Positions 1 through 7,911 are shown, counted from the first letter of the stretch. The stretch is DNA of 20,908 nucleotides from Bacillota bacterium (GCA_023411375.1 JAEYOW010000042.1:1-20908), one strand, 5' to 3'. Program-made: numbers and translations. Notes: generated from the letters alone by a model not told the origin.

Positions 1-1
1 T

Positions 2-67
2 AACTATGAACGGATTAACTTAAAAGACGGCCTCACTCCTGTTGAAATCAGGAGCAAGGCCGCGTAA
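2..67 (+). CDS. IS3-family transposase (OrfB/integrase-core), C-terminal end only
   Basis: Partial gene cut by the window's left edge. The visible 21 codons before TAA read NYERINLKDGLTPVEIRSKA plus a final A. This resembles the end of IS3-family transposases, where a 'YYNNxRIxxKLKGLTPVxYR' segment closes the integrase-core (DDE) domain. DDE transposases catalyse cut-and-paste or copy-out transposition. The catalytic residues lie outside the window, so activity cannot be judged. The stop codon is 59 bp from a plausible terminal inverted repeat ending in CA (102-126), the layout expected at the right end of an IS3 element. The call rests on this short tail alone. Confidence 0.65.
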   Translation, partial: NYERINLKDGLTPVEIRSKAA

Positions 68-101
68 TCTTATGAAATTCTACGACTCGCTCTTGTTTTC
101 G

Positions 102-126
102 TGTCCGTTGATCCGGGAACAGTCCA
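102..126 (+). mobile_element. Probable right terminal inverted repeat of an IS3-family element
   Basis: The segment starts TGTCCGTTGATCC and ends GGGAACAGTCCA. Read inward on the minus strand it begins TGGACTGTTCCC, like IS3-family ends, which start with TG and end with CA. It follows the transposase stop closely. The left end and any target duplication lie outside the window, so the exact boundary (base 126) is an inference. The element would end 16 bp past the galactokinase stop and so leaves that gene intact. Confidence 0.5.
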
Positions 127-142
127 GTTTGTTTAACCGTTT

Positions 143-1441
143 CTATTCCCCCAGCGCAATACACGCCGGGCCGACGGGCCGGATGTCCAGCACGTTGCAG
201 CTGTGCGCGCCGAACACGGCCTCCATGTCGCGCACAAAGCCGTCCAACTCTTTCTTGGGAACAAAGTTGAGGGTTGTGCCGGCAAAACCGCCGCCATGTA
301 CGCGCCAGGCGCCGTTTTCGCCAAGCTTGCTTTCACTCAGCATAAGCGCGAGGGAAAGCTCCTGTCTGTCGGACCGGGAAAAGATGTTTTGTAAATAGCA
401 GAAGCTGCTGCGGCCGCTTTCGATCACTAGGCGCAGGAAATCCTTCAAGGAATCGCTTTGCAGCGCTTCCACCTCGCCCGCCACGCGTCGGTTCTCCGCA
501 AAATAATGGGAGGCGCGCAATATGGCGCGGTCGGCATTTTGGCCCTTCAGCTTTTCACGCACCTGCGGAATGCTTTGGAAAAACTGCTCGGGCTGTACAC
601 GGCGAAGATAGGTCTCGCCAAAGCAGGAGGCCACGGCGCGCATTTCGGCGGGAATAGCCGCATAGTCGGGGGTGAGGTCGTCATGGCTGCCGCCGGTGTT
701 GACGACCACCAGAGCATAGCCTTTGGCGGAAAAGTCATAGCTGATTTCCCTGACAAGGGGATCGTCCTCTTTGAAGTCGATAAACGTAAGGCCGCCCACG
801 CTGCTGGCCATTTGATCCAAAAGGCCGCTGGGCTTGCCAAAATAGACGTTTTCCGCATGCTGGGAAATCTGAGCGCGGCGCTTGGCGCTCAACGCGTTGC
901 CGCCGTACAGCTCGTCAAAAATCGCGCAGACCATTACCTCGAAAGCAGCCGAGCTGCTCAGGCCGCTGCCGCCGCGCACGGTGGAGGTAACGACCGCGTC
1001 GAAGCCGCCGACCGGTCTGCCGTCCTCCCGGAGCTTCGCCGCAACGCCCCGTACCAGCGCGGCTGTGGTGCCCTTCTCCCCCTCGCGCACGCTCAGGTCG
1101 TCAAGAGAAATGGACATGGGGTCGTAGCCTTCGCTGTGAATGTTTACCACCCCGTCGTCCCGGGGAGTGACGGCGGCGAGCGTATCCAAGTTAACGGCGG
1201 CTGCAAGAACCTTACCGCGGTTATGATCGGTGTGGTTGCCGCCGATTTCAGCCCGGCCGGGAGCGCTGATCATGCGCACACAGCCTTCGGAGCCCACCAG
1301 TTCCTCGTGGCGTTTGAGCAGCCGCGTATAGCGCGTGGTCTGAGCGACCAGCATACCGTCCCGCTGGCCGTAAAGGTGCGTAAGCTGCTTCATCACTTCA
1401 GGGGTTTTCAGTTGGCGAATCATCTGCGCGTACTGGTTCAT
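143..1441 (-). CDS. galK: Galactokinase-family GHMP sugar kinase
   Basis: Likely phosphorylates galactose (or a related sugar) at C1 with ATP, the entry step of the Leloir pathway, in the cytoplasm. The 432-residue protein has the three GHMP motifs in order: the galactokinase signature GRAEIGGNHTDHNRG (about 62-76), the ATP-binding loop GGSGLSSSAA (157-166) and GGGFAG (383-388). GLLDQMASSVGG (206-217) carries the likely catalytic Asp209. The length is a little above the usual 380-400. Start chosen at ATG 1441, with AAGGA 10 bases upstream; the reading frame extends further, but only into the upstream gene. Odd point: classical GalK reads GEHTDY and this one GNHTDH, so the sugar-contacting Glu is Asn. 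It lies 49 bp downstream of a solute-binding protein gene, probably the same operon. Family call is firm; substrate less so. Confidence 0.85.
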   Translation of the reverse strand: MNQYAQMIRQLKTPEVMKQLTHLYGQRDGMLVAQTTRYTRLLKRHEELVGSEGCVRMISAPGRAEIGGNHTDHNRGKVLAAAVNLDTLAAVTPRDDGVVNIHSEGYDPMSISLDDLSVREGEKGTTAALVRGVAAKLREDGRPVGGFDAVVTSTVRGGSGLSSSAAFEVMVCAIFDELYGGNALSAKRRAQISQHAENVYFGKPSGLLDQMASSVGGLTFIDFKEDDPLVREISYDFSAKGYALVVVNTGGSHDDLTPDYAAIPAEMRAVASCFGETYLRRVQPEQFFQSIPQVREKLKGQNADRAILRASHYFAENRRVAGEVEALQSDSLKDFLRLVIESGRSSFCYLQNIFSRSDRQELSLALMLSESKLGENGAWRVHGGGFAGTTLNFVPKKELDGFVRDMEAVFGAHSCNVLDIRPVGPACIALGE

Positions 1442-1456
1442 AAGCTTCCCATCCTT

Positions 1457-1486
1457 CTTTGGTGGTGTGCACACGGCGTGCCAAAG
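1457..1486 (-). repeat. Inverted repeat / hairpin between solute-binding protein and galactokinase genes
   Basis: CTTTGG (1457-1462) pairs with CCAAAG (1481-1486). Inside is the perfect palindrome GTGTGCACAC (1465-1474). In the minus-strand transcript an alternative GCAC/GUGC stem is also possible. There is no T-tract, so it is not an obvious terminator. It could be a processing or stability element that sets different mRNA levels for the two genes. That role is inference. Confidence 0.35.
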
Positions 1487-1490
1487 GGAA

Positions 1491-2999
1491 TCAGTTACCC
1501 AGATCGTCGGCAACGGACTGCCAGAAGGCAATCATCTCATCCATCCCACGCTCCCGGAGTCCCTCCCGGAACGCGGCGATGGTCTCTTCATTCAGCTCGG
1601 TCTGCCCCATCACAAAACGGGCAAGGCCTTCATCCACATACGGGCCAAGCTGGCTTTGCAGCCGCACAGCCTCCGCGCTTTGTTCGGCCGTCAGCGTATA
1701 GGTGGGGAAGGGCTGCGTGATGTAGGAAGCCAGCCGCTCAAGCTCTTGGCTGATACGGCGGACGCTTTCCTCGGCGTAGCGGTTATAGAAGGCCTGCGGG
1801 AACAGCCACGGCATCTCTCCCGTGTCGTAGACGCTCAGCTCGTTAAGCGTGGCGGTGCTCATGCTTTCCATGCCGCCCTTCCACTGCCAGTAGCCTTCCT
1901 CGTCCACGACGTAGCTGTCGCCCTCCTTGCCAAGCATCGCCTCCACGGCGCCTTCCTCGGTGTAGAGGATATCCACCCAGCGCAAAAGCGCGGCGGGGTC
2001 CGCGCACGCGGAGGTGATGGAGAAGGTACCGCGCGTAATGGGACCGAACAGGTCGCGGTAAACCTGCCTGCCCTCAAAGGCGAAGGGCTCCAGCACAACG
2101 TAGTCGGAGGCCATGGTAAACGTTACAAGGCTTACGGGCGTGGGGGCGAAGAATGCGCCATAGCAGAGGGTCGCCTTGTCGTCCGTGACGCGACGCAGCG
2201 TATCCGCCGTTCGAAAGCCGTTCTGGTCGAGCAACTTGTCCGCGTACATTCCTTTGAGAGTTTCCACCAGTTCAAAGAAGCTGTCCTCGTCCGGCCAATA
2301 GCGAACTTTGCCGCCGGCGTCCAAATAGATGTTGTAATCGTTTGCGACGACGCCGTAGGCATGCGAAAAGAATTTGAGCTCCCACGGCCCAAGGAACGCG
2401 AGCGGGATTTCATCCCGTTTGCCGTTGCCATTGGGATCGCGCGTCAAAAAGGCGTTTAAAACCTCGCGAAGAGACGCCATATCCGTGGGCGCTTCAAGAC
2501 CCAGCTTATCCAGCCACGCCTTGTTAATCCAAAGCGCGTCCTGCGTGGAAGCGGACTGAATAGCGGGAAGCGCGCCTACCTTGCCGTTGGGCAGGGTGAT
2601 GGCCTTGAGCCAGTCCGGATTGTTTTCGAGCAGCGCCCAGAGATTGGGTGCGTTTTCGGCGAGAAGGGGGAGAAGGTCGATCAACTGGCCGCTGTCCGTA
2701 TAACGGATAAGCTCATCGGTGGTCAGCGCGGCTTTGAAAAGCACGTCGGGCAGTTCGCCTGTCTGAAACATGCTGTCCTTTGCCTGCTGCCATTTCTCCC
2801 GGTTGGTATACTGCTGAAAGGTAAAGGAGATGCGGGTTCTTTCCTCCATGCGGGTGAAGAACTGATTGGTCGTCCAGTCATGGGTGCTGTCAGCGCCGTC
2901 GAAGCCGGCCATTGTGAAGCTTTGCTCCGCCAAAGAAAGGGCGGGGAGAAGCGCCAGCGACAAACAGGCGATGAGGCACAGCGCGCGTCGAAACATCAT
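1491..2999 (-). CDS. Extracellular solute-binding protein, sugar ABC-type (family 1)
   Basis: Secreted ligand-binding protein of the type that delivers oligosaccharides to ABC importers. The start at ATG 2999 (a second ATG follows at once) has GGAGG 4-7 bases upstream; 502 residues. A signal peptide is clear: MMFRRA, a hydrophobic core, then ALSLA with cleavage likely between residues 24 and 25. The mature part has the family look, with an early TTNQFFTRMEERTRISF region, GELPDVLF, and DPNGNGKRDEIP (188-199), a loop common in Gram-positive LplA-like binding proteins. Odd points: there is no convincing lipobox cysteine, unlike most Gram-positive binding proteins, and no permease or ATPase gene adjoins it. 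It precedes galK by 49 bp and has its own promoter (3061-3088). The ligand is unknown; a galactose-containing glycan is a guess from context. Confidence 0.85.
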   Translation of the reverse strand: MMFRRALCLIACLSLALLPALSLAEQSFTMAGFDGADSTHDWTTNQFFTRMEERTRISFTFQQYTNREKWQQAKDSMFQTGELPDVLFKAALTTDELIRYTDSGQLIDLLPLLAENAPNLWALLENNPDWLKAITLPNGKVGALPAIQSASTQDALWINKAWLDKLGLEAPTDMASLREVLNAFLTRDPNGNGKRDEIPLAFLGPWELKFFSHAYGVVANDYNIYLDAGGKVRYWPDEDSFFELVETLKGMYADKLLDQNGFRTADTLRRVTDDKATLCYGAFFAPTPVSLVTFTMASDYVVLEPFAFEGRQVYRDLFGPITRGTFSITSACADPAALLRWVDILYTEEGAVEAMLGKEGDSYVVDEEGYWQWKGGMESMSTATLNELSVYDTGEMPWLFPQAFYNRYAEESVRRISQELERLASYITQPFPTYTLTAEQSAEAVRLQSQLGPYVDEGLARFVMGQTELNEETIAAFREGLRERGMDEMIAFWQSVADDLGN

Positions 3000-3024
3000 T
3001 TCGCCTCCGATAAATCCGCGGCGT

Positions 3025-3042
3025 GTTTCCATAGGGGGAAAC
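3025..3042 (-). repeat. Small hairpin in the 5' leader of the solute-binding protein gene
   Basis: GTTTCC (3025-3030) and GGAAAC (3037-3042) form a 6-bp stem with a 6-base loop. It lies between the predicted promoter and the ribosome binding site of the gene starting at 2999. It may be a leader hairpin or a weak operator; nothing in the sequence decides which. Confidence 0.25.
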
Positions 3043-3060
3043 GTAACCGCTATTCATTTT

Positions 3061-3088
3061 ATTATACCTGATTGTGCAAACTTTGCAA
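3061..3088 (-). promoter_or_regulatory. Sigma-A-type promoter for the solute-binding protein / galK operon
   Basis: On the minus strand, TTGCAA (3083-3088) and TATAAT (3061-3066) are separated by 16 bp. The -10 is a perfect consensus. The predicted leader to the start codon at 2999 is about 55 bases. Confidence 0.7.
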
Positions 3089-3093
3089 AGCAC
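3074..3093. promoter_or_regulatory. Candidate operator: nested palindromes over the -35
   Basis: GTGCAAACTTTGCAAAGCAC contains the perfect repeat TGCAAA-C-TTTGCA (3075-3087) and the palindrome CTTTGCAAAG (3081-3090), with outer GTGC/GCAC arms. The site covers the -35 of the operon promoter, where a repressor would block RNA polymerase. LacI-family sugar repressors often use short palindromes with a central CG or GC, so such a regulator is plausible, but no regulator gene adjoins. Confidence 0.4.
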
Positions 3094-3117
3094 TTACCGA
3101 AAATTTTTCATCCATGC

Positions 3118-4827
3118 TCAGGAAGCGCTGGTTTCACCGCAGTCGATACAACGAAGAACCTCTTCCTCGCCGACAGTCTCCCGCTTTAGCAATAGCTTTG
3201 TCAGGCGCTCCCACGCGCCCAGATAACGTCTGAGCACGCTGGCAGCCAGCTTTTGCCCGTGACGCAGCCACTGTTGGGCCGCGAGATCCTTTTGCGGCTG
3301 TGAAAACAGGTAGATTTCCTCGCTTTGGGGAAGCATGCCCCATTCGCATACCATGCGCTGGGCAAGGGTCGCGGCCTTCTCAATATCATTGGCCGCGCCG
3401 GTGCTTACCCGGTCCGCGCCCAGCAGCAGCACCTCGGCCTCACGGCCGCCGAGCGCGACGGCGATGTGATTTAACAGCTCCTGCTTCTGATGAAACATCT
3501 TTTCAGGCGGAATGGCCATGCTATACCCCGCGGCGCCCTTGCCGGTGGGGATGATCGAGACCTTTTTGATGCTGCTGTCGGGCAGAAGGATGGCGGTCAG
3601 CAGCGCGTGCCCGGCTTCGTGCGCGGCGGTAATTTCCCGCTCGCGCTCCAGAGCGATGCCGCCGCGCCTGTCCATGCCAAACAGCATCAGGTCCATCGCG
3701 TGCGCCACATCCGCGCGCTCAATCCGCTCGGCGTTTCGCTTGGCTGCCAGGATCGCGGCTTCGTTCAGCACGCCCTCCAGCTTCGCGCCTGAAAACAGCG
3801 CCGTTTCGGCCGCCAGCTCGCGGAGGGAAATATCCTCGCTCATGGGCTTGTTGCGCGCGTGAACCTCCAAAATTTTCAGGCGCTCCTCAAGGCCCGGCAG
3901 CGGTACCTCGATATGGCGGTCAAAGCGGCCGGCGCGCAGAAGCGCCTCGTCCAGGGTATCCACACGGTTGGTGGCGGCAAGCACGACGATGCCGTCCTGC
4001 TCGCGAAAGCCGCTCATCTCGGACAGAAGGGCGTTGAGCGTCTGCTCGCGCTCGTCGCTGCGGTTATCCCTCTTTTTGCCGATGGCGTCGATCTCGTCAA
4101 AAAAGATGACGGCGCGGCCAGCCTTGCGCGCCTGCTTAAACAGCGCGCGCACGCGGCTTGCGCCTACGCCTACATACATTTCAACGAAGTCCGCGCCGTT
4201 GACGGCAAAAAAGGGAACCTGCGCCTCGCCCGCCAAAGCCCGCGCCATGAGTGTTTTGCCCGTGCCGGGCATGCCATAGAGCAGCACGCCGCGCGGGATG
4301 CGCGCGCCAAAGCGGCTGTACTGCTCGGGCGAGCGGATGAAACTCAGCAGGTCGCGAAGGCTTTCAAGCGCCTCCTCGTTGGCCGCGACGTCCTCAAAGC
4401 GCGTGGTGGGTACGGTGCTTTCACTGCTGTGGCCTACGCTGCCGACAAAGCCGCGCTCGCTCTGCTTTTTTCTGCGCAGCAGCAAAACGCCGGCTGTCAG
4501 CAGCGAGAACAGTAGAAGGCCGTACCCCAGGCCCGCGCCGCCCTGCTCCGTCACAGCGACGCCTCTGAGCAGCAACAGATGCTTAAAATTCTCCAGCCGT
4601 GGATTATCAAAGGTAAACGAACGTCCCTGCGCGTCGGTCGCCGTAAGCGTGGCGGCGTCGCTCAGGTCAACCGTTGCCACCTCGCCCGCGGCAAGCCTTG
4701 ATAACATGGCCGGATAGGTGATATGCTCAGGCGCCGCCTCACGGGAGCGCCATAGAAGCGCGGCGAGGGTCAGACACATAAGAATGATCAGCGTAAGCGA
4801 CATGGCGCGCTGTTTTTTCGATTTCAT
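3118..4827 (-). CDS. FtsH-like membrane-anchored AAA+ zinc metalloprotease
   Basis: ATP-driven protease of the FtsH/Yme1 family (peptidase M41), which degrades membrane and regulatory proteins at the cytoplasmic face. The 569 residues hold membrane helix 1 (about 9-26), an extracytoplasmic domain (about 30-97), helix 2 (about 98-117), then the AAA domain: Walker A GMPGTGKT (185-192), pore loop FVEMYVG (214-220), Walker B VIFFDE (240-245) and arginine-finger region RAGRFDR (298-304). The protease domain has HEAGH (403-407) and third zinc ligand Asp481 in GAANDIE. Start chosen at ATG 4827, with GGAGG 8 bases upstream. It is shorter than housekeeping FtsH (about 600-650) and has GMPGTGKT where FtsH usually has GPPGTGKT, so it is probably a paralogue rather than the main FtsH. 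It has its own promoter and is divergent from the PBP gene. Confidence 0.9.
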   Translation of the reverse strand: MKSKKQRAMSLTLIILMCLTLAALLWRSREAAPEHITYPAMLSRLAAGEVATVDLSDAATLTATDAQGRSFTFDNPRLENFKHLLLLRGVAVTEQGGAGLGYGLLLFSLLTAGVLLLRRKKQSERGFVGSVGHSSESTVPTTRFEDVAANEEALESLRDLLSFIRSPEQYSRFGARIPRGVLLYGMPGTGKTLMARALAGEAQVPFFAVNGADFVEMYVGVGASRVRALFKQARKAGRAVIFFDEIDAIGKKRDNRSDEREQTLNALLSEMSGFREQDGIVVLAATNRVDTLDEALLRAGRFDRHIEVPLPGLEERLKILEVHARNKPMSEDISLRELAAETALFSGAKLEGVLNEAAILAAKRNAERIERADVAHAMDLMLFGMDRRGGIALEREREITAAHEAGHALLTAILLPDSSIKKVSIIPTGKGAAGYSMAIPPEKMFHQKQELLNHIAVALGGREAEVLLLGADRVSTGAANDIEKAATLAQRMVCEWGMLPQSEEIYLFSQPQKDLAAQQWLRHGQKLAASVLRRYLGAWERLTKLLLKRETVGEEEVLRCIDCGETSAS

Positions 4828-4857
4828 GTCATACACCTCCAAACAAATTGCGGTTTA

Positions 4858-4887
4858 AGTATACAGGACGCGGTTGTACGCTGTAAA
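4858..4887 (-). promoter_or_regulatory. Promoter of the FtsH-like gene
   Basis: On the minus strand, TTTACA (4882-4887) and TATACT (4858-4863) are separated by 18 bp, about 31 bases upstream of the start codon at 4827. No equally good promoter was found for the divergent plus-strand PBP gene; a weak TTGTAC at 4874-4879 overlaps this site. Confidence 0.6.
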
Positions 4888-5007
4888 TGGTACTTATTGT
4901 AGCGGTTTCCACGGTTTTTGGGGACGTAAAACGCGCATAGTAAGCACGAGCGACGCGCGGCAACTGTTTGAGGCATGTGAAAGATCAGCCGTTTTGGGGG
5001 TAGTTGG

Positions 5008-7911
5008 ATGAAAAAGTCGAAGCGCAGGCGGATTCGCGAGGTGGAAAAGCCGGCGAAAACACACGAGCAGGCAGCACAAGAGCCTGTGGCGGATGAGCCG
5101 GAGGGCGTTTCGGTAACGGGGGAGGAAACGGCCCCGCAGCCTAGTGCGGAGGGCGGCGAGCTACGCGCCGGCGAAGAAGAGCGGGCGCGGATGAAAGAAC
5201 GTACCGACGCGGTCATGGCATCCGGGGAGGACGAAACGGAGGAAGCGCCGGAGACCGTGCCGCAGGACGCGGAGACCGTGGACGCGGAACCTGTATCCGA
5301 CGGGCAGGACGGGAACGATCCGGAAAAGAAAGCAAGAAGGTCAGAAAAAAAAGAAAAAAAGGCGCGGAAAGCAGCCGTATGGGCGCGCAAACCGGATATT
5401 GGCGGCCGAGAGGCGCTTAGATACGCCAAAACGCGCCGCCGTGCCGCAAAAGGCATGCATACGCCGGATATCAACAAAACGGGCATTCCGCACAAGCGCC
5501 ATCCGGTGCGCGCCACGCTGTGGACGGTGTTCAGCCTCGCGGTTATCGGGTTTTTGGGCGCGTATTTCGTGTTTGACATGCCCAACTGGCAGCAGCTTGA
5601 TATCAACAAAATTACCGCGGCCGCCCAGACGGGCCGCATGTACGACAGCGCGGGCGGGCTGATCACTACCATAAAGGGCGCGCAAAACCGCGTGGTCATT
5701 CCGCTGCAGGAAATTCCCGAGAGGACGCGGCAGGTGTTTATCGCGGCGGAGGACATGCGCTTTTACCGGCATAAGGGCATCGACGTGGTGCGCCTGTTTG
5801 GCGCGGTCGTCGCAAACCTGAAGGAGGGGGGCTACGCGCAGGGCGCAAGCACCATCACGATGCAACTGATCCGCCAAAGCCACCTGAGCACGCAAAAGAC
5901 GATCGCGCGCAAGCTGGAGGAGATGTATCTGGCAATCCAGCTTGAACGGCAGATGAGCAAGGACGATATTTTGTCAATGTATCTCAATTACATCTATTTT
6001 GGAAACGGCGCGTATGGTATCCAGGCCGCGGCACAGACGTATTTCGGCGTGGACGCGAAGGAACTGTCGCTGGCGCAGGCGGCATCGCTGGCCGCGTCCA
6101 TCAAGGCGCCAAGCTATTATGCGCCCCATGCGAGCGAGGCCAACAACCGCTCGCGGCGGCGCTACATCTTGGATACAATGCTCAACGAGGGCATGATCGA
6201 CCAGGCGACGCACGACAGCGCCGCGCGCGAGGTGATCGCTCTTGCGGAAAACCCGCCGGAGGATTTGCCTTACGGCTGGTTTGTGGACGCCGTGCTGGAC
6301 GAGGCGGAATCCGTTCTGGGCCTGACCAGTGAACAGGTGCTGACGGGCGGCTTTACCATTGATACGACGCTTAGCCGGGAGCATCAGGATGTGCTGGATA
6401 AGCAGTTCCTAACGGACGTGTTTCCGCAAAAGGCGAGCGACGGCACTTTGGTGCAGGGAGCGGCCGCGTGCGTCAACACCAAAACGGGCGAGGTGCTGGC
6501 CGTTGTGGGCGGGCGAAGCTACGACGTCAGACGCGGCTTTAACCGGGCCACGAGACTCAGGCGGCAGCCGGGCTCGTCCTTAAAGCCGCTGGTGGTGTTC
6601 GCCCCTGCGATCGACAAATACGGTTATATGACCGCAAGCGTGCTAAAGGACGAACCAACCAACTTCAACGGCTACAAGCCGCGTAACTCAAGCTATACCT
6701 ACTACGGCAACGTGAGCATCCGAACGGCGCTTACAAGCAGTCTGAACGTGTCCACCGTATCGCTGCTAAACCAGATAGGCGTGGCGGCGGGCAAGGAGTA
6801 TTTACAGAAGGTGGGCGTTCCCCTGGACGCCAGGGACGACAACCTCGCCTTGGCGCTGGGCGCGATGACCTATGGCGTATCCCCCGTGCAGCTGGCGGCG
6901 GCATACGCGCCGTTTGGCAACGGCGGCACGTTTAACGCGCCTCACTTCATCCGTAAGGTAACGGACCCCACGGGCCGCGTAATCTTCCAGCGCCGCGAAA
7001 CGGGTACACGCGTTTTGAAGGCGCAGTCCGCCTACCTGATGACCAGCCTTCTGCAATCGGTCACCTCGTCGGGTACGGGCGCGAAGCTGTCCGGCGCGGG
7101 TACACCGGTCGCGGGCAAGACGGGCACCGTCAACATGACGGGCGGCGGCAACCGCGATATCTGGATGGCGTGCTATAACAGCGAAATTTCGTGCGCCTTC
7201 TGGATGGGCTTTGACGAGCCGGACGCCAAGCACAAGCTGCAGGGCTGGGTCAGCGGCGGCGACAATACGGCGCTGATGGCGCGCAACTATTTCAAGGCGC
7301 TTTACCAGAACAGGTCAAAGCCGCAGTTTTCTAAGCCGGACGGCATTATCTCCCTGGAAATTGACAAACAGGCCATTAAGTGGCGCGGAGAACCTATGCT
7401 GGCCGTGGACCTGACCCCAAAGGCGTACCGCTATAGCGAGGTGTTCGCCGCGGACAATTACCCTACCAAGAAAAGCGACGTATGGACGCCGCCGCGTTCG
7501 CCCAACCGGTTTACCGTCGGGCATAACGACAGCGGTTACCCGCTTTTGATGATCCAGCCGGCGGATACCGCCGTCTACCGCGTGCAGCGCGATACGCAGG
7601 GCGAAAGCTTCATCCTGACGGAGCTGTACGGCTCGGCGGGCGAAACGCTGTACTATACCGATACGGCGGCCAAGCCGGGCGTGGTATATACCTACCGGGT
7701 GATTCCCGTGCATGCCGAGCTGCTGAACAACGGTATTTTGCTGGAGGGCGTGCAAGCCGTACAGGTGGCTCAGGCGAACCTCTCCGGCGGCAGAACGCTG
7801 TGGGACAACGTTAAGGAATTCTTCGGCGGAGGCAAAAAATCAGCCGCGACCGAAGAAAGCGCCGTGGAGAGCATGACGGAAAACCAGACCTCTATCTTCT
7901 GGGATAAATGA
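5008..7911 (+). CDS. Class A penicillin-binding protein (bifunctional transglycosylase/transpeptidase), PBP1A-like
   Basis: Polymerises lipid II into glycan strands and cross-links them outside the membrane. The 967 residues comprise a long cytoplasmic tail (1-165; first acidic, then Lys/Arg-rich), one membrane helix (about 169-190), a GT51 domain with catalytic Glu248 in EDMRFYRHKG and the GASTITMQLIRQ motif, and a transpeptidase domain with S523-S-L-K, S578-L-N and K704-T-G. All catalytic motifs are intact. The C-terminus (from about 832) resembles a fibronectin type III-like beta domain, as in several Gram-positive PBPs. The start at ATG 5008 has only a modest GGGGG site. It converges on the Bce-type operon and shares the terminator region at 7935-7975. 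An A8-G-A7 tract lies in the tail (see findings). Product class is very secure. Confidence 0.95.
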   Translation: MKKSKRRRIREVEKPAKTHEQAAQEPVADEPEGVSVTGEETAPQPSAEGGELRAGEEERARMKERTDAVMASGEDETEEAPETVPQDAETVDAEPVSDGQDGNDPEKKARRSEKKEKKARKAAVWARKPDIGGREALRYAKTRRRAAKGMHTPDINKTGIPHKRHPVRATLWTVFSLAVIGFLGAYFVFDMPNWQQLDINKITAAAQTGRMYDSAGGLITTIKGAQNRVVIPLQEIPERTRQVFIAAEDMRFYRHKGIDVVRLFGAVVANLKEGGYAQGASTITMQLIRQSHLSTQKTIARKLEEMYLAIQLERQMSKDDILSMYLNYIYFGNGAYGIQAAAQTYFGVDAKELSLAQAASLAASIKAPSYYAPHASEANNRSRRRYILDTMLNEGMIDQATHDSAAREVIALAENPPEDLPYGWFVDAVLDEAESVLGLTSEQVLTGGFTIDTTLSREHQDVLDKQFLTDVFPQKASDGTLVQGAAACVNTKTGEVLAVVGGRSYDVRRGFNRATRLRRQPGSSLKPLVVFAPAIDKYGYMTASVLKDEPTNFNGYKPRNSSYTYYGNVSIRTALTSSLNVSTVSLLNQIGVAAGKEYLQKVGVPLDARDDNLALALGAMTYGVSPVQLAAAYAPFGNGGTFNAPHFIRKVTDPTGRVIFQRRETGTRVLKAQSAYLMTSLLQSVTSSGTGAKLSGAGTPVAGKTGTVNMTGGGNRDIWMACYNSEISCAFWMGFDEPDAKHKLQGWVSGGDNTALMARNYFKALYQNRSKPQFSKPDGIISLEIDKQAIKWRGEPMLAVDLTPKAYRYSEVFAADNYPTKKSDVWTPPRSPNRFTVGHNDSGYPLLMIQPADTAVYRVQRDTQGESFILTELYGSAGETLYYTDTAAKPGVVYTYRVIPVHAELLNNGILLEGVQAVQVAQANLSGGRTLWDNVKEFFGGGKKSAATEESAVESMTENQTSIFWDK

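Noticed and set aside
31..61. Inverted repeat GCCTCACTCCTG / CAGGAGCAAGGC near the left edge, terminator-like
   Set aside because: It lies inside the transposase coding tail, has two mismatches and no T-tract after it. Best explained by coding sequence.
458..1720. Long plus-strand open frame (420 codons) opposite the galactokinase gene
   Set aside because: It is antisense to a protein with all GHMP motifs. GC-rich codon use leaves few stops on the opposite strand, and the translation shows no recognisable domain.
1467..2459. Plus-strand open frame of 330 codons opposite the solute-binding protein gene
   Set aside because: Same antisense effect. The minus-strand protein has a signal peptide, a ribosome site and family motifs.
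2961..2999. LIAC in the signal peptide of the solute-binding protein as a lipobox
   Set aside because: The Cys is only at residue 12, before a proper hydrophobic core. ALSLA just before residue 25 is a better cleavage site.
4824..5756. Minus-strand open frame of 310 codons, Ser/Cys/Ala-rich, opposite the PBP N-terminus
   Set aside because: Low-complexity antisense of the charged PBP tail. It also crosses the divergent promoter region and has no ribosome site of note.
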